From Paraphysomonas bandaiensis (lineage: Eukaryota > Chrysophyceae): 64,000 nucleotides of DNA. Position numbers and translations under genes: made by a program. The notes below the pieces were generated by a model. The model was not told the origin of the DNA. It saw only the letters and a list, made by a program, of their open reading frames with translations, and did no database searches. The stretch is taken from the NCBI GenBank assembly GCA_965644295.1, contig CBFFRP010000123.1, positions 186,001-250,000 of the forward strand, read 5' to 3'. Below are positions 23,037-34,400 of this stretch, one piece after another (within the stretch, counting starts at the first letter, position 1; every line of letters starts with the position of its first letter).

Positions 23037-25983
23037 ATGAATTATAATTCGTCTCGATCTGATGGGGGGACTTCAAGGGACCCAACATATCTGTTTAAAT
23101 ACCTCCTTCTGGCTAATATGTGTAAGATGCTTGTGTTATATACTTATTGCTGTGTGATTGTATAGACAGGTATGTATCTAGAGGCTGGAGCTATCCCTGC
23201 TATGCTCATTCAAATAGCGGAGTCATTTGATATGCTTTCCGGACAGCAAGGTCTTCTCGGTGGAATAGCTTATTTGTCATTAGGATTCGGGAGCCCATTT
23301 GCAGGATACTTAATGCGCACGTATAACCACAAGTCTGTGCTTGTATATACGGTTGGAATCAACAATGTATTCACGCTTTTGTGGGCTTTGACTCCTGTGG
23401 GGAAGTGGTATTCCACGGCTCTATTTATATTTCTTCGGTTTGTGATGGGACTGATGCAGTGCATTGTGTGTGTATTCATGCCCTTATGGACTAATGAGTT
23501 TGCCCCAGCTGCAGAACGTACCAAGTGGATGGGTGCCCTCCAAGTGCGTATAGCGAGTGTCACTCATATGATGTTGACTGTCTGTGCAGGCCAGTGTTCC
23601 ATTCGGCGTTATGGGTGGTTACATTATCGCTGCTATCATGATTGGTCCTTCTTCAGGGACAGATACATGTATGGGCCTCTTATGTTGGCGATGGCCGTTA
23701 ATCGCCGAGTGGGCTATGCTGGCACCCTTTTGTGTGGCAGTTTATTTTGTACCAGCAAGTCACCTCCACATACGGTCCAAAAAGCAGTCCACGAGAGGAT
23801 TCAAGCGGTTGCGACTCCGCAGTCTGTCGCTCGGCGGAGCCGAAGATCACAGTTCTTCTGTTGGCGTGGCTGGAATTGGGGGAGGGAAGAGGACTTACGG
23901 CACAATGCAGCCTGGGATAATGACTTGCATGAGAAGCCGCAGCATGAGTGCAGATTCCAAAGACGAGCATACTGGTCTCATGATGGACAACGAGCAGAAT
24001 GTCGCAGCAAACTCGTGCGACCCAGAGTCGGATGACGTCGGTGCAGCAATAGAACCAAAGCATTCTTTAGGATACATCACGTCTGATACACCTGACCAAT
24101 CAAACGCTGTAAGTACTTTTATGTGGAGTACACATATAACAAAAATTTGTTATGTATATATTATGCACGTAATGGGGTATTGTGATTTTATATGTGTAGT
24201 CCAATTGCTACCCGTACGATATGAAGCACAGACTGGACATGGAGGGGCAGAGTTGTCCTGAGTTGGCTCATATTCGACGCAAGAGTTGGAGTAGTGTGCA
24301 GAAAAGATCCATGTGTGCCTCACTATTTACGGCAATGTCGACTCGAGAGGCTCTCCGAATGTCTCTCACGGAGGAGGAAGGGGACGGCTTGATGGGTGAG
24401 TTTTATATTTGCTATAATATTTGTTGATTTGTTTGTAGTACACGATAGTGTGGATGACCTTCAGCAGCTCGTGCAGGATTCTGGTCACCTGGATAACAGC
24501 GAATCGGGTAGTGAAGACGGCGGTGAAATGGCGAGCAAAGGATCGGACATCGAATATAAGAACAGAGCTGATGATGAAGAGTGCAATAAAAAGCAGAAGG
24601 ATTTCCCTTTCAGAGAGTCTGGGGTTCAATACGAATCACTGTCAAAAGTTCAGCAGGACTACATTGACAAAGCAAACTCTCTCATCATTAATAAGACCCC
24701 ACCGAGAAGAGATATGCGCCGATGGTGAGTGACTGCTATGCAGAAATTCTAATATGAGTTGATATCTATCTAATGTACAGGAGTAGCGACTTCAATATTC
24801 TGCGAGTGCGGAGTGCGGAAACGGACAGGCGGAGTTTGTTGCGGTTCAACAGCGACTTGGCGATACAACAAGATGATAGAGGTATGTTGCAAACAATACA
24901 TACTCAACAACATGTCATGTGGAATATATAGAAAGCTTTGCTACTCCCTTTAAGCGGTATTCCCGGCTCTATCAGAGGTACGTGTGTCGCCAAGCATGAC
25001 ACTTATGCTGTTCACAGTAGCACAGAGATAGTGATACAGAGTCCGACTCAGACGCCTATGCCCATCTTTTTTTCTCTCCTCACTCCACTGCCCGGTCCCC
25101 AACACAAGTCACTTTGAATTCTGACAGCGACTCCTTTTGGAGGCGGTGGTGTTGCCGTAGTGGCTCGCCTGCTCGATCAGTGCTAGCACTACTGCAAATT
25201 CCTGTTTATCGTAGCCTGCTCCTTGCATTAACAGCATTATACTTTGTCGTGACCGGGGTGCAGTTCTGGGGTACGAGTTATATGCTTGTCGCCCTTTCAG
25301 CCCCTCGTGCTCTAGTGAACTCGATGTTTGTCTTCTGTGCTGGAACTGGTCCCACACTAGGCGTCTTTTTTGGTGGGTGGATAGTGGATCGCATGGGAGG
25401 TTATGTAGGGAGTGCGCAACGAGTGGTCGTTCTTAAGCTTTGTGTTTGCATGGGTGCGTATTTTTTTGCTTGAATTCTGTTGGTGACTCTTGTCTTTTTG
25501 ATTGCAGGACTTACAGGGTGTATATGTGCCACACTGGCTGTATTTGCAACAACGTTCTCCACCTTCATTGTATGTTTGTGGTTGTTACTCTTCTCTGGGG
25601 CTTCTCTGTTACCGGCATGTACCGGTATTCTTGTCTCTGTTGTACCTAGGAAGTACCGCCCTATTTCTTCCTCGCTTTCCATTATGACGTTTAACATTTT
25701 TGGGTACTCTCTGTCGCTGTTCTTATCCGGCTATTTAATGCAGGTCAGTAATACTGAATTTTAGTTCCCTCTTACTACTTCAGTTTTCATAATTTCCTAT
25801 CCGTGAATATAGGCTATGGGCTTTTATTGGCCCGAGTGCGATTATGTGTGCACTCGAAAGTTTGGATTCCGCGTTGTCTTGCTGTGGTCATACTGGAGTA
25901 TGCTCTTTTTGTCGTGTGGTCTATGGGGTGCTATTAGATTGGAAAAGAAGATTAGGGCAAGCAACAGGCTACGCTTCAGTTAG
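23037..25983 (+). CDS. Spinster-like major facilitator transporter
   Basis: Ten exons: 23037-23121, 23170-23543, 23590-24108, 24200-24395, 24439-24724, 24781-24881, 24955-24977, 25021-25453, 25508-25743 and 25813-25983. They total 807 residues. The N-terminal half begins YLLLANMCMYLEAGAIPAML, the helix 1 pattern of Spinster-type MFS proteins. It continues with GYLMRTYNHKSVL (a GxLxDRxGRR-like loop) and an FMPLWTNEFAPAAERTKW loop. Helices 1-6 and 7-12 are separated by an unusually long hydrophilic loop of about 350 residues rich in Ser, Asp and Glu. The second half includes GGWIVDRMGG. Spinster proteins move lysolipids, sphingolipids or sugars; the substrate here is unknown. The small exon at 24955 and the long intron before it (24882-24954) are the least certain part. 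Confidence 0.88.
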
Positions 25984-27659
25984 GAATAGAAACAGAATTT
26001 ACTTTTAAATAATGTATATGCTGTACAAACTCATAACTTATACCATCGCATTGACTTTCCTAGCATATGTATTGCTGCTAGAACCACGTAGTTTTTTAAT
26101 CACTTGATTAAAACATAATAGTGATTATAGGAGCGAAACAGTAGCCCCTGATCAATTAGTTAGTATCATTGAAATCAAAAGCTTTCCTTCAGTATGAATA
26201 TACCCATCAGTAGGTACAGAAATGACAGATAACGGATACAAATAGTGCATTACTCATATCCGAAAAAATAATTTTCTAGATTTTAGGGTATCTGTTATTG
26301 CATTATTGCTGATTCAATTCGCTCGGGGTGGATAATAGTAGACTATGCATAACTGTGTTTTCTTGGTAATTTGTAATTTGTATACTACTAAAACTCTAAA
26401 AATAACTATTTAAAGATGAAATCGCAGCTAGTGTGTTGGCGACATTAACTGACTATTCAATTACTTCTGCTTAACTGTAAATCTACTCTGACAACTTTGG
26501 CACCCATTGCGGGTTTACTTTTTTCTGTCTCTGTCTTCGACCGAAGTAAATTGTTCCTTGCTTTTGTCGTGTATGACCGGTGTGATGCTTTCATTTAAAT
26601 ATTTTTATGATAACTCCCCTGTAACATTTGTTGCATTTTTGATAATATATTACACCTCATCATAATGTTTCACAGTTGGCAGAGATAAATCTTAATAATA
26701 TAGACTGTCCTTTACAAGGATATCTATATTGTATCTATTCCACAGGACATCCCGAAGACTGTTTCGAATCCCAGTATTGATATCTTATGTTTGAAGACAT
26801 AGTCGCACACCTAAATAACGTGTTCTAGCTCTATTGGACTGAGCTAATACAGTCTTCAATTGATAAGAGCGTTAGTAATCACTGCTGTATTATACATGTG
26901 ACTGTGAATGGCTCCTTCTTCATCGTCATAATTGACATAGAACTATGTAGTACTATCATGAAATTGCAGTACAAGTGGCATTATCATTGATATCAGCTGG
27001 TTAAAGGCAACATATGGCGGGTCAGTGTGCCCCTTGTCGCTGTTGTACATCGTATCGGCACAGCATTTTATATTTCGGGAATATATAGAAGCAAATATAG
27101 TCTGTATTAATGTGATACAACTACGGCTGGAATACATATAATTGTTGTCTCAATATTAGAGGCATCTTGGAACAAAAATATACAAAGGATGCCAATACGA
27201 TAGATAGATACAGCAGCAGTGTATGTGGGCGGGCATATATACATATATAGCGTATTGGTGCTGATCTTGTGTAGTAAACCGTATATTGTACTGTAGTCCT
27301 TTTACCAGTGCATCAGTCGTCAGCAGTGGTTGAAGTACGATTGTTGAGTTGATAGACTCTGCTCGTATATATATAGATATAGATATAGTCCCCTTTTGAC
27401 TCTATAGTCAAACGTCTTTTATCACCACAATATCAGCGCTTCATTCACTCATAGTGATAGTGTTGCGCTGTATTATTAACAGTAACCATAAGCCCTGTGA
27501 TTGACTCTATAGCACTATAGTGGTGTGTCGTGTATATATATATATATAATGTCTATAATTATATATATATGATAAGTTGTGATCATATTTCAATATAGAA
27601 AGGTGTTCACACTCATTAATTACTCTTTCACTTCATATACTGACTCTATCTGGTTCTTC
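25984..27659. other. Long spacer with a degraded repeat near the right end
   Basis: About 1.7 kb. From 25984 to about 26900 nothing was recognised. From about 26990 to 27190 the minus strand resembles 53900-54030. The stretch from 27190 to 27659 is the likely promoter of the next gene and holds CAGCAGCAGTGTATGTGG near 27210 and ATATAT palindromes. Confidence 0.4.
26990..27190 (-). repeat. Repeat shared with 53900-54030
   Basis: Read on the minus strand, both copies contain CCTTTGTATATTTTTGTTC, then GCCGTAGTTGTATCAC, then a TAATAYAG that could be a splice acceptor. A segment encoding FASIYSRKI-like or FASIYSRNI-like peptides follows. Both lie upstream of, and divergent from, a plus-strand gene. 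They could be decayed paralogous exons or copies of a mobile element. Confidence 0.5.
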
Positions 27660-28921
27660 ATGTCATTGTCAGCAGTTGACAACGACAGAGAATATAGTAA
27701 CACACAGAGGGGGAGGACAACTAATACACTCAATTTAACCCACCCTGTGTTATCATGTTATTCGAACCAGAGACTTGTTGATATTGTAAAACATAACTTA
27801 CTTGATTCGCCGCACTTGTCGAATTTCGAGAGAAGTTTCATGCGAGGAACTCGCTTGTTTATGGCGACGGGTAACTCGAAGATATTCGACAGCTGGCTGG
27901 CGTCTCTGAAATATTCAGATGGCATAGTCATGAGTCTATGGAAACCAATATCAAGTGAGACCATAGAACTGCGCATGACAAAAATCAAACGTGTGGAAGC
28001 AATAGAATCGGATAATGTTTTGCTGGTGAAGTACCCTGGTTTAAGTAGACTTAAGTTCGAGGCAAAGGACTCGGTTCACCTACAACAGCTGTTAGTGTTA
28101 TTTAATTCCTTTCAAGAAGTCAATCAGGGCTACAGCGACCCTATCATTGGTAAGTCAGTGTACGTGTAAGCTTTGTGGGTAATATATACCATGCTTCTGT
28201 ATCAGCACATAGGAAAGACACAGCCAGTATCTGCAGCATTAGTGACGAAGAAAGTGACTTTGACTCAGAGGACGAAGACACTCCGGTTGTTGTGCCAAGC
28301 TCTCGCTCAACACTATCCCCATCTTTTTCCCTATGGTCTTTCCCACTGACACGATCCCGCTCTTTGTCGCCGATCTCAATATTCCGACGTCGCTCCCTCT
28401 TATCTCCGGATAAGCAAAAGAAAAACGACAAAATGAAGAGTGCTTTGCCTTCACCACCCAGTCTGTGTGAGACCCGCTCCCTGCAGAGCTTACAGCAGTG
28501 TACTAATTCGTGTTCCCGGTCACCTTCTCCAACCCCACTGTCGGAGGGCGTCTGGGAATCCCTTCTCTCGGACCCAGACCAACCTATTCCCACCTCACCA
28601 ACTTCCTGTCCCCCAAATTCACCTTTGAGAACATCGTACTCGAGTAACAATGTAGACTCTGTTATCACTGAGACTAGCAAGTCCCACAGTCTGATACAAC
28701 GCGGCCCAGTTTTGCACAAGATGGATATGAATGGAGGGGGTATCGTCAGGAGAAGAAGTCGATCTGGCAGTACATCCTCTACGATTTCCACCACCTCCAG
28801 CACAAGCAATGTCGTTGAGGAGAACCACGACGCGTGCAGAACTGATGTTATCCATGCTCTCTCCGGGTGTGGGAGTGATTCTGAAGATGATATACGTGAT
28901 GTGATGCCCCCAGCTGGATAA
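27660..28921 (+). CDS. Serine-rich protein with a possible PH-like domain
   Basis: Two exons, 27660-28149 and 28206-28921, give 401 residues around a 56-nt intron. ATG 27660 is the first ATG in frame; the open frame extends upstream without one. Residues 50-160 alternate predicted strands (FMRGTRLFMATG, GIVMSLWKP, TIELRMTKIKRVEAIE, VLLVKYPG, LKFEAKD) and end in a helix (VHLQQLLVLFNSFQ). This is the order of a PH or GRAM-type fold, which would bind phosphoinositides or proteins. The second exon is Ser/Pro/Arg-rich and likely disordered, with many SP sites and an acidic SDEESDFDSEDED block. The family assignment is tentative. Confidence 0.7.
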
Positions 28922-29499
28922 GAATAGGCGAGGCTCCTCCATCACTAAGCTTTGACCAGTCCACGGACATTGTTATATTTTGTACGGATACATATGATGT
29001 TTATGTGTAATATTGAATGTTTTTCGAGTTATCGTTAACTTGATTTATATCATTATGGGATTATGTTTAATATTGAAGTAGTTGTGTTGATTATTACGCA
29101 GAAATCATGTATTCCTTATAAAAGTAATTACTTTTCTATATTTGTTGTTTGTGTATATCATGTTTTTGGAACATATAGAGTGTATGACATCAATTCCTAA
29201 ATCGTTGGACCGTATCTGCTCATGGGTCCCATCACTGATACGTTTCCCGTGATAGTCGACAAAAGATTACATAGATATCCCGAAAAGTGAAACCCAATAC
29301 TCTGAAATGATTAGGACACAACAAAATATCTGACGTAGCAAGGTAAGAATGAAAAAAATCAATAATTTAATCGAAGGGTAGTTGACAGTTACGATAAATT
29401 TCTACTGTGAACTACACCATTACAAAAGCATGAAATCATGCCTTGAGCCGTTGAGCCCAATTCTTGACAGCTGAACAGCAGCGTTCATGGGGTTAACGG
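28922..29499. other. Convergent 3' spacer
   Basis: About 580 bp between the stop codons of two convergent genes. No terminator, RNA or repeat was recognised; both 3' UTRs presumably lie here. Confidence 0.45.
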
Positions 29500-30822
29500 T
29501 TAACGAGGAGGATACCCCCCACCACCAGCTGGACCATCATGAGAATACTTGCATGCGTTACCAAATCTACACTCTCCTTTCTGCCACCCAAAGCAAATAG
29601 CTGCAGGACGTGCCGCGATCACGGGAGGAGCACCAATTCCCCCAGTTGGCGGGATGTCCCGGTCATAATCTCTGTCGGCACCCCTCGGAGCAGGTGGACT
29701 ACGACCATAGCCACTATCAGTTGGAGGGGGGCGGTTGAATCCCCTACCACCTCCATATCCCCTATCTCCTCCATATCCCTTACCTCCTCCATATCCCCTA
29801 TCTCCTCCATATGCCCTGTCACCACCGTAACCTCTATCACCTCCATATCCTCTGCCACCTCCATATCCTCTGTCACCTCCATACCCCCTATCTCCACCAT
29901 ACCCCCTATCTCCACCATATCCCCTATCTCCACCATATCCCCTATCTCCACTATATCCTCCATAACCACGGTCGCCAGCATAACCTCTACCGCCGCCGTA
30001 TCCTCGGCCTCCATCTGGATACTCCCGTCCCCCATAAACGCGATCCCTGCTATATCCTCTCTCTGCACTACGGGTTGGAGCACGGTCATATGTTCTGCTA
30101 TCATACCCCCTGGCATTGTCGTATCCTCTATAAGCATCATAGCCACCTCTCTCTCGCCGACCATCCCTTTCATATCCCGGACCACTGTATCCCCTGCTCT
30201 CTCCATCAAACTCGCGTCCTCCCCTTGGTACACGAGAGGCTTGACCTTTTGGCGTACACCTGTCCACACGAATATTTCGCCCGTGCAGACAGAACTCTTG
30301 CATATCAGTCAGAGCAATTTCAGCACACTGAGGATCCTCGAACGTCACAAAACCAAAACCACGTGGTCTACCAGTAACACGATCTGGGATAATTCTTGCA
30401 CTAATTACAGTGCCACATCTAGCAAAAGCGTCCATCAAATCCTTTTCAGTCGTCTATGAAATAAGTGTCAAAATGGATAGTCATACGTAAACAACAATTG
30501 ACGAGTTGGAAGTAACACAACTGCGAGACTCAAATTTAACTAATTGATAACACCGTCATGAACCCACTTATAATGTATAACCAACAGACACACAATATGT
30601 TGAGCATGTATCTTGCCTCGTAACTGATATTTCCAATAAAGAGTTTTCCAGCTTCATCATCTATAGGCTTATCTAATAGGCAACTCCGTTCAATACACAC
30701 AATAGTCAACTCTCCTTGATAATCTTACCAGAACCCCATTCAGGTGCAGGGGCAGGTGCAGGGGCACGTAGAGGAGACCTGCTTCTACTTCGAACAGCAT
30801 GCATTCTATCAGTCTCAGCCAT
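29500..30822 (-). CDS. RRM and CCCH zinc-finger protein with Gly-rich repeats
   Basis: Three exons, 30729-30822, 30617-30660 and 29500-30453, give 363 residues. An RRM spans about residues 37-115, with RNP2 KLFIGNISY and RNP1 RGFGFVTF. A long region of tandem GDRGYGG-type heptads follows (DNA about 29730-30000), like the Gly/Arg/Tyr-rich tails of cold-inducible RNA-binding proteins. The protein ends with a CCCH finger spaced C-x7-C-x5-C-x3-H ([19 protein letters not shown]). It should bind single-stranded RNA. The second intron, 163 nt, starts GCAAGA after GAG, a GC-AG intron. The first intron ends CTATAG at 30661. Architecture and splicing are read directly; the cellular role is inferred from the domains. 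Confidence 0.9.
29730..30000 (-). repeat. Coding minisatellite for GDRGYGG repeats
   Basis: Roughly 18-21-bp units with the top-strand word CTCCATATCCCCTATCTC and variants are repeated in tandem inside the RNA-binding protein exon. Because the composition is biased, long frames also stay open on the opposite strand; these are not genes. Confidence 0.85.
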
Positions 30823-31462
30823 ATTATATACTGTTATAGTCTTAACTCCAATCAATTGATTTATGTTATGTTAATGCAATGATAATGCAACCTGTTTAAC
30901 ACTGAATGTTCAATTGAGCAACTGATATGACTATCAGAATTGTTACCAATACAATCTGTGGCAAAGCTCTCTGCATGCACCTCTACATATAACCATATGA
31001 GATGTACCATATACAGCACTACACGTATATAGAAGGTATGCTGTATATGCACACATACATTCATGCATGTATACATCCGTAGTACTATATATCATGAAAG
31101 GTCACAACTTTCAGTTTTTCATTATTCCGATATTCTTACCAATATGTTGGAATACGATAATTAAAATTATGGATTTTTATACGAAAAAGTTACGAATTTT
31201 CGAACGGTTTTGTATCCAGTATGCTGTTTTTGACAGGAATTTTCAGGGCGAATTTTTACAGCAGTATGTCGTACAAGAGTATGTCCATGTAACTCTCCTC
31301 TGTGTACAGAGCAGAGGAGGGTGTATGTACACTACGACTGTCTGTATATATATGACCATATCAACAATATTTAAAGAGTCTATATGTATATACAGTATAT
31401 AATAAACACAATCAAATCATCTCTATCAAATTCATTCATTCATCCTTATATCTTTCTATTCA
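30823..31462. promoter_or_regulatory. Divergent promoter spacer
   Basis: 640 bp between the RNA-binding protein and the LRR gene starts. It contains TACAGCACTACACGTATATAG near 31012 and TATGCTGTATATGC near 31038. The role is inferred from position. Confidence 0.45.
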
Positions 31463-34400
31463 ATGGATTCTGATATCCATCAATCATATTCCAAACATTT
31501 TAATGAAAATTATAAACTATCAAAGAAGTTAATTGATAGACTTGTTGAGAAATCAATAACGAGTTCATTTGATGAAGAATTTAATAAAGAAAAGATTAAA
31601 TTACCTCATCCTGTTGTACAGGAAATTAAACAACAGAAAGTTAAGAAACTTTTATCTAAGCCCTCATCTTTGTCCAGACAACCTACACAGGTATCTGAAG
31701 TGGATAAGTTGGTACATTCGCCCCGTCTTCCTTTAGACTATTTGCAGCCATCTATGGATGAGTCGATATTGAAGTTGCAATGGACTGATGATGATGATGA
31801 GGAATCTAATGAGAGTCAATGTCCTGTCCATTACAATGGCACTGAACTTCTTCCAGAATATAAGCATTTAAAAGCAAAAGCAATTGAATGCAAGGGTTCA
31901 ATTGATTTATCTCATTTAAACTTTGGAAATCATCGTATAGCTATACTAACCGAAAAACTTACACCATCTGAGAATGAAATGTTGAGTTTGTGTCTGAGGT
32001 AACTCGTGTTCATTGGTGACTGTACAATTTAGCCGCATGCGTTTAATTTTATACAATAAGAACAGGGACAACCGGCTAACCGATGCCGGTATATGCGAAC
32101 TTGTGAGAAACCTGGAGAGCTCATCTCACAAAAGTTTAACTTCCCTCGACTTGTCATACAACAAGGCATACACTCAAGTTTCATAATAAGTTCCGCATCA
32201 TAACTTTTGCTTTCAGATGGGTAGAAAAGGGGCCAAGGCGTTAGCTAGCTACGTACATGGCCTTAAGTCGCTGATGAGGTATCGGGTTCTCACATTACTG
32301 TTATGTTGAATATGATGTGCGTTGTTAGACTTAACATTTCAAGTATGGGCATGGGTGATGGCAATATCCGTGTTTTTTTCAATACGCTCACGAAACATGC
32401 CGTTGACGGACATATGGGACTAGATGAAATTAATGACATCAATGGGTCAATAGGTTCTGTGGAGGACTCCTCTTTAGTAGATACAATGACCCGCCTGGAT
32501 GACTCGGACATTGAGCTTGATCTCCCAGCGCTTCGCTCTTTACGATTATCTCACAACAAAGTGGAAGCCACTGGTGCACGGGCTCTGGCGAGGTTTTTAA
32601 AAACCAGTGGAAGCGGATTAGCGGAGGTAGAGTAGATAGCAGCTGTAGTTAATGTAATTTGCATATTTCATTGTAGCTGGATATATCATGGAACGAGATG
32701 CGTAGTGAAGGGGCCAAGTATATATGGGAAGCATTAGAACATCATGACAGTCTTACATCGCTAGATATCTCTTGGAATTCTCTTGGGAGCGGAACGACGA
32801 AGGTTCCTGTGCATACTGCGTCCAGCCCTACTAAGATAACTGTGCAAGAGGAGGGATCTCTACTAAACGGACGTAATTTTCAGATTGGAACAAGTAATGG
32901 CAGGTATTAAGTATAACAATCTTTCTTTTAAGTGTAATTGTGTCAACAGTAAAGATTTTTCAGCTGCGACTTCCCTAAAGGATATACTTCAAGCCAATCA
33001 GACTTTACTTCATCTCAACATATCCCACAATAGCTTTTCCGCAGATGAATGTGCTGTTATAGGTGCTCCACGAATTTTGAAAACTCTGTATTAATTTGTA
33101 TTTTTTAGGAGAGGGGCTATCAATGAATCACACTCTTCTCGGGTTACATATAACGGGTAGTATGCTCACATATAACGTTCGTATGATATTTACCGTGCTT
33201 GCTATGTAGGAAACAGTGGTCGAATTGACAACTATGGTTCTCTCGCCCCTGATCCTGAGCCATGGCCGCTTCAAGCAGCTCATAAATCTGAACAGATTAT
33301 CAAAGACTTGGTAGAGTGCTCTTTGCTGGATTTATACGTTCTTATATGTGGCGTAGGAAATCAGGAAGCACATACCACCTACTCACTCTGCTAAACTCTG
33401 CCAGGACTCGGTTAGTCGGAATTGCTGTTGGATATGTGAGTCTTGGCAGGAGGTGGAATTCGCCTACCAACTCAGTGAGGAGGACATGGTCATGTTGAAA
33501 CGGGTACTAGAAGATGGTGAACGATCGGTGCATGTCTCAAAACTTGCACGAGAAAAGGAGAAAATTTCCCGTGCATTGTAAGGTCTAACATATTGCCAAT
33601 TTGTTACTTATTTCCTGCTTTAGTCCAGTTCACCTATTTACCAGCTTTGATCAGTGGAAACCTGAAAGAATGTTGTTGCGGGAACCGAAAGAAAGAGACG
33701 AAGAGGACAACGACAAGCTCCATTGCACTTTAAAGGTTTGTATTTAATACATATACGTATCGAATTTGAATGTTTGCAGAGGGCTACGACTGAGGTTCGT
33801 AATGTCGAACCGCGGAAGCCCCTGATGCCGGCACCAACAGCTATATCTCGTCGGCCGTCATTTAGGCGCCAAAATAGTTCGAAAAAGTCTGAAAATCCCC
33901 GCATGAGTGCGTATAATAAACCTATCATTCGAAGGCGGGTATCTGGAGATATTCCTGAAGATAAGCCGAAGACACCGCCACCAACTATGCCTGGAAGGAA
34001 AGCTCCACCTATGATTCAAACCGCACTCTCCCAGTCATTTGCCTACGATAGCAGTGATGATGAAGATGAGGACTGTGATAGGCGGCGGGGATTCGAAAAT
34101 GCTAAGTACATGCTCCAGTCCTTTGAATCCGGCCACTGGAGCATGATGGGCGGATTCCACTATGATGACGAATCAGGTGAGATAATGCTGTCATGGTAGC
34201 TGTAGGTAAGTACATATAGGTTCCGAGGAAGATGAGTTTGCAGCATCTCTTCTACAGCACCCCTCTACTGGTATGATGCAGGCACTGACCCCGGGCAGAG
34301 GTGTTTTGGTACAGGGGAGAGATGCTAGAAAATTTAGTTTCCAACCGAGAGAAGATATCGGAATAATTGATGAAAAGAGTGACAGGCCAGTATACAGTTT

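Noticed and set aside
29539-30459. A 306-codon plus-strand frame and a 188-codon frame opposite the Gly-rich gene
   Set aside because: Both arise from the compositional bias of the GDRGYGG minisatellite.
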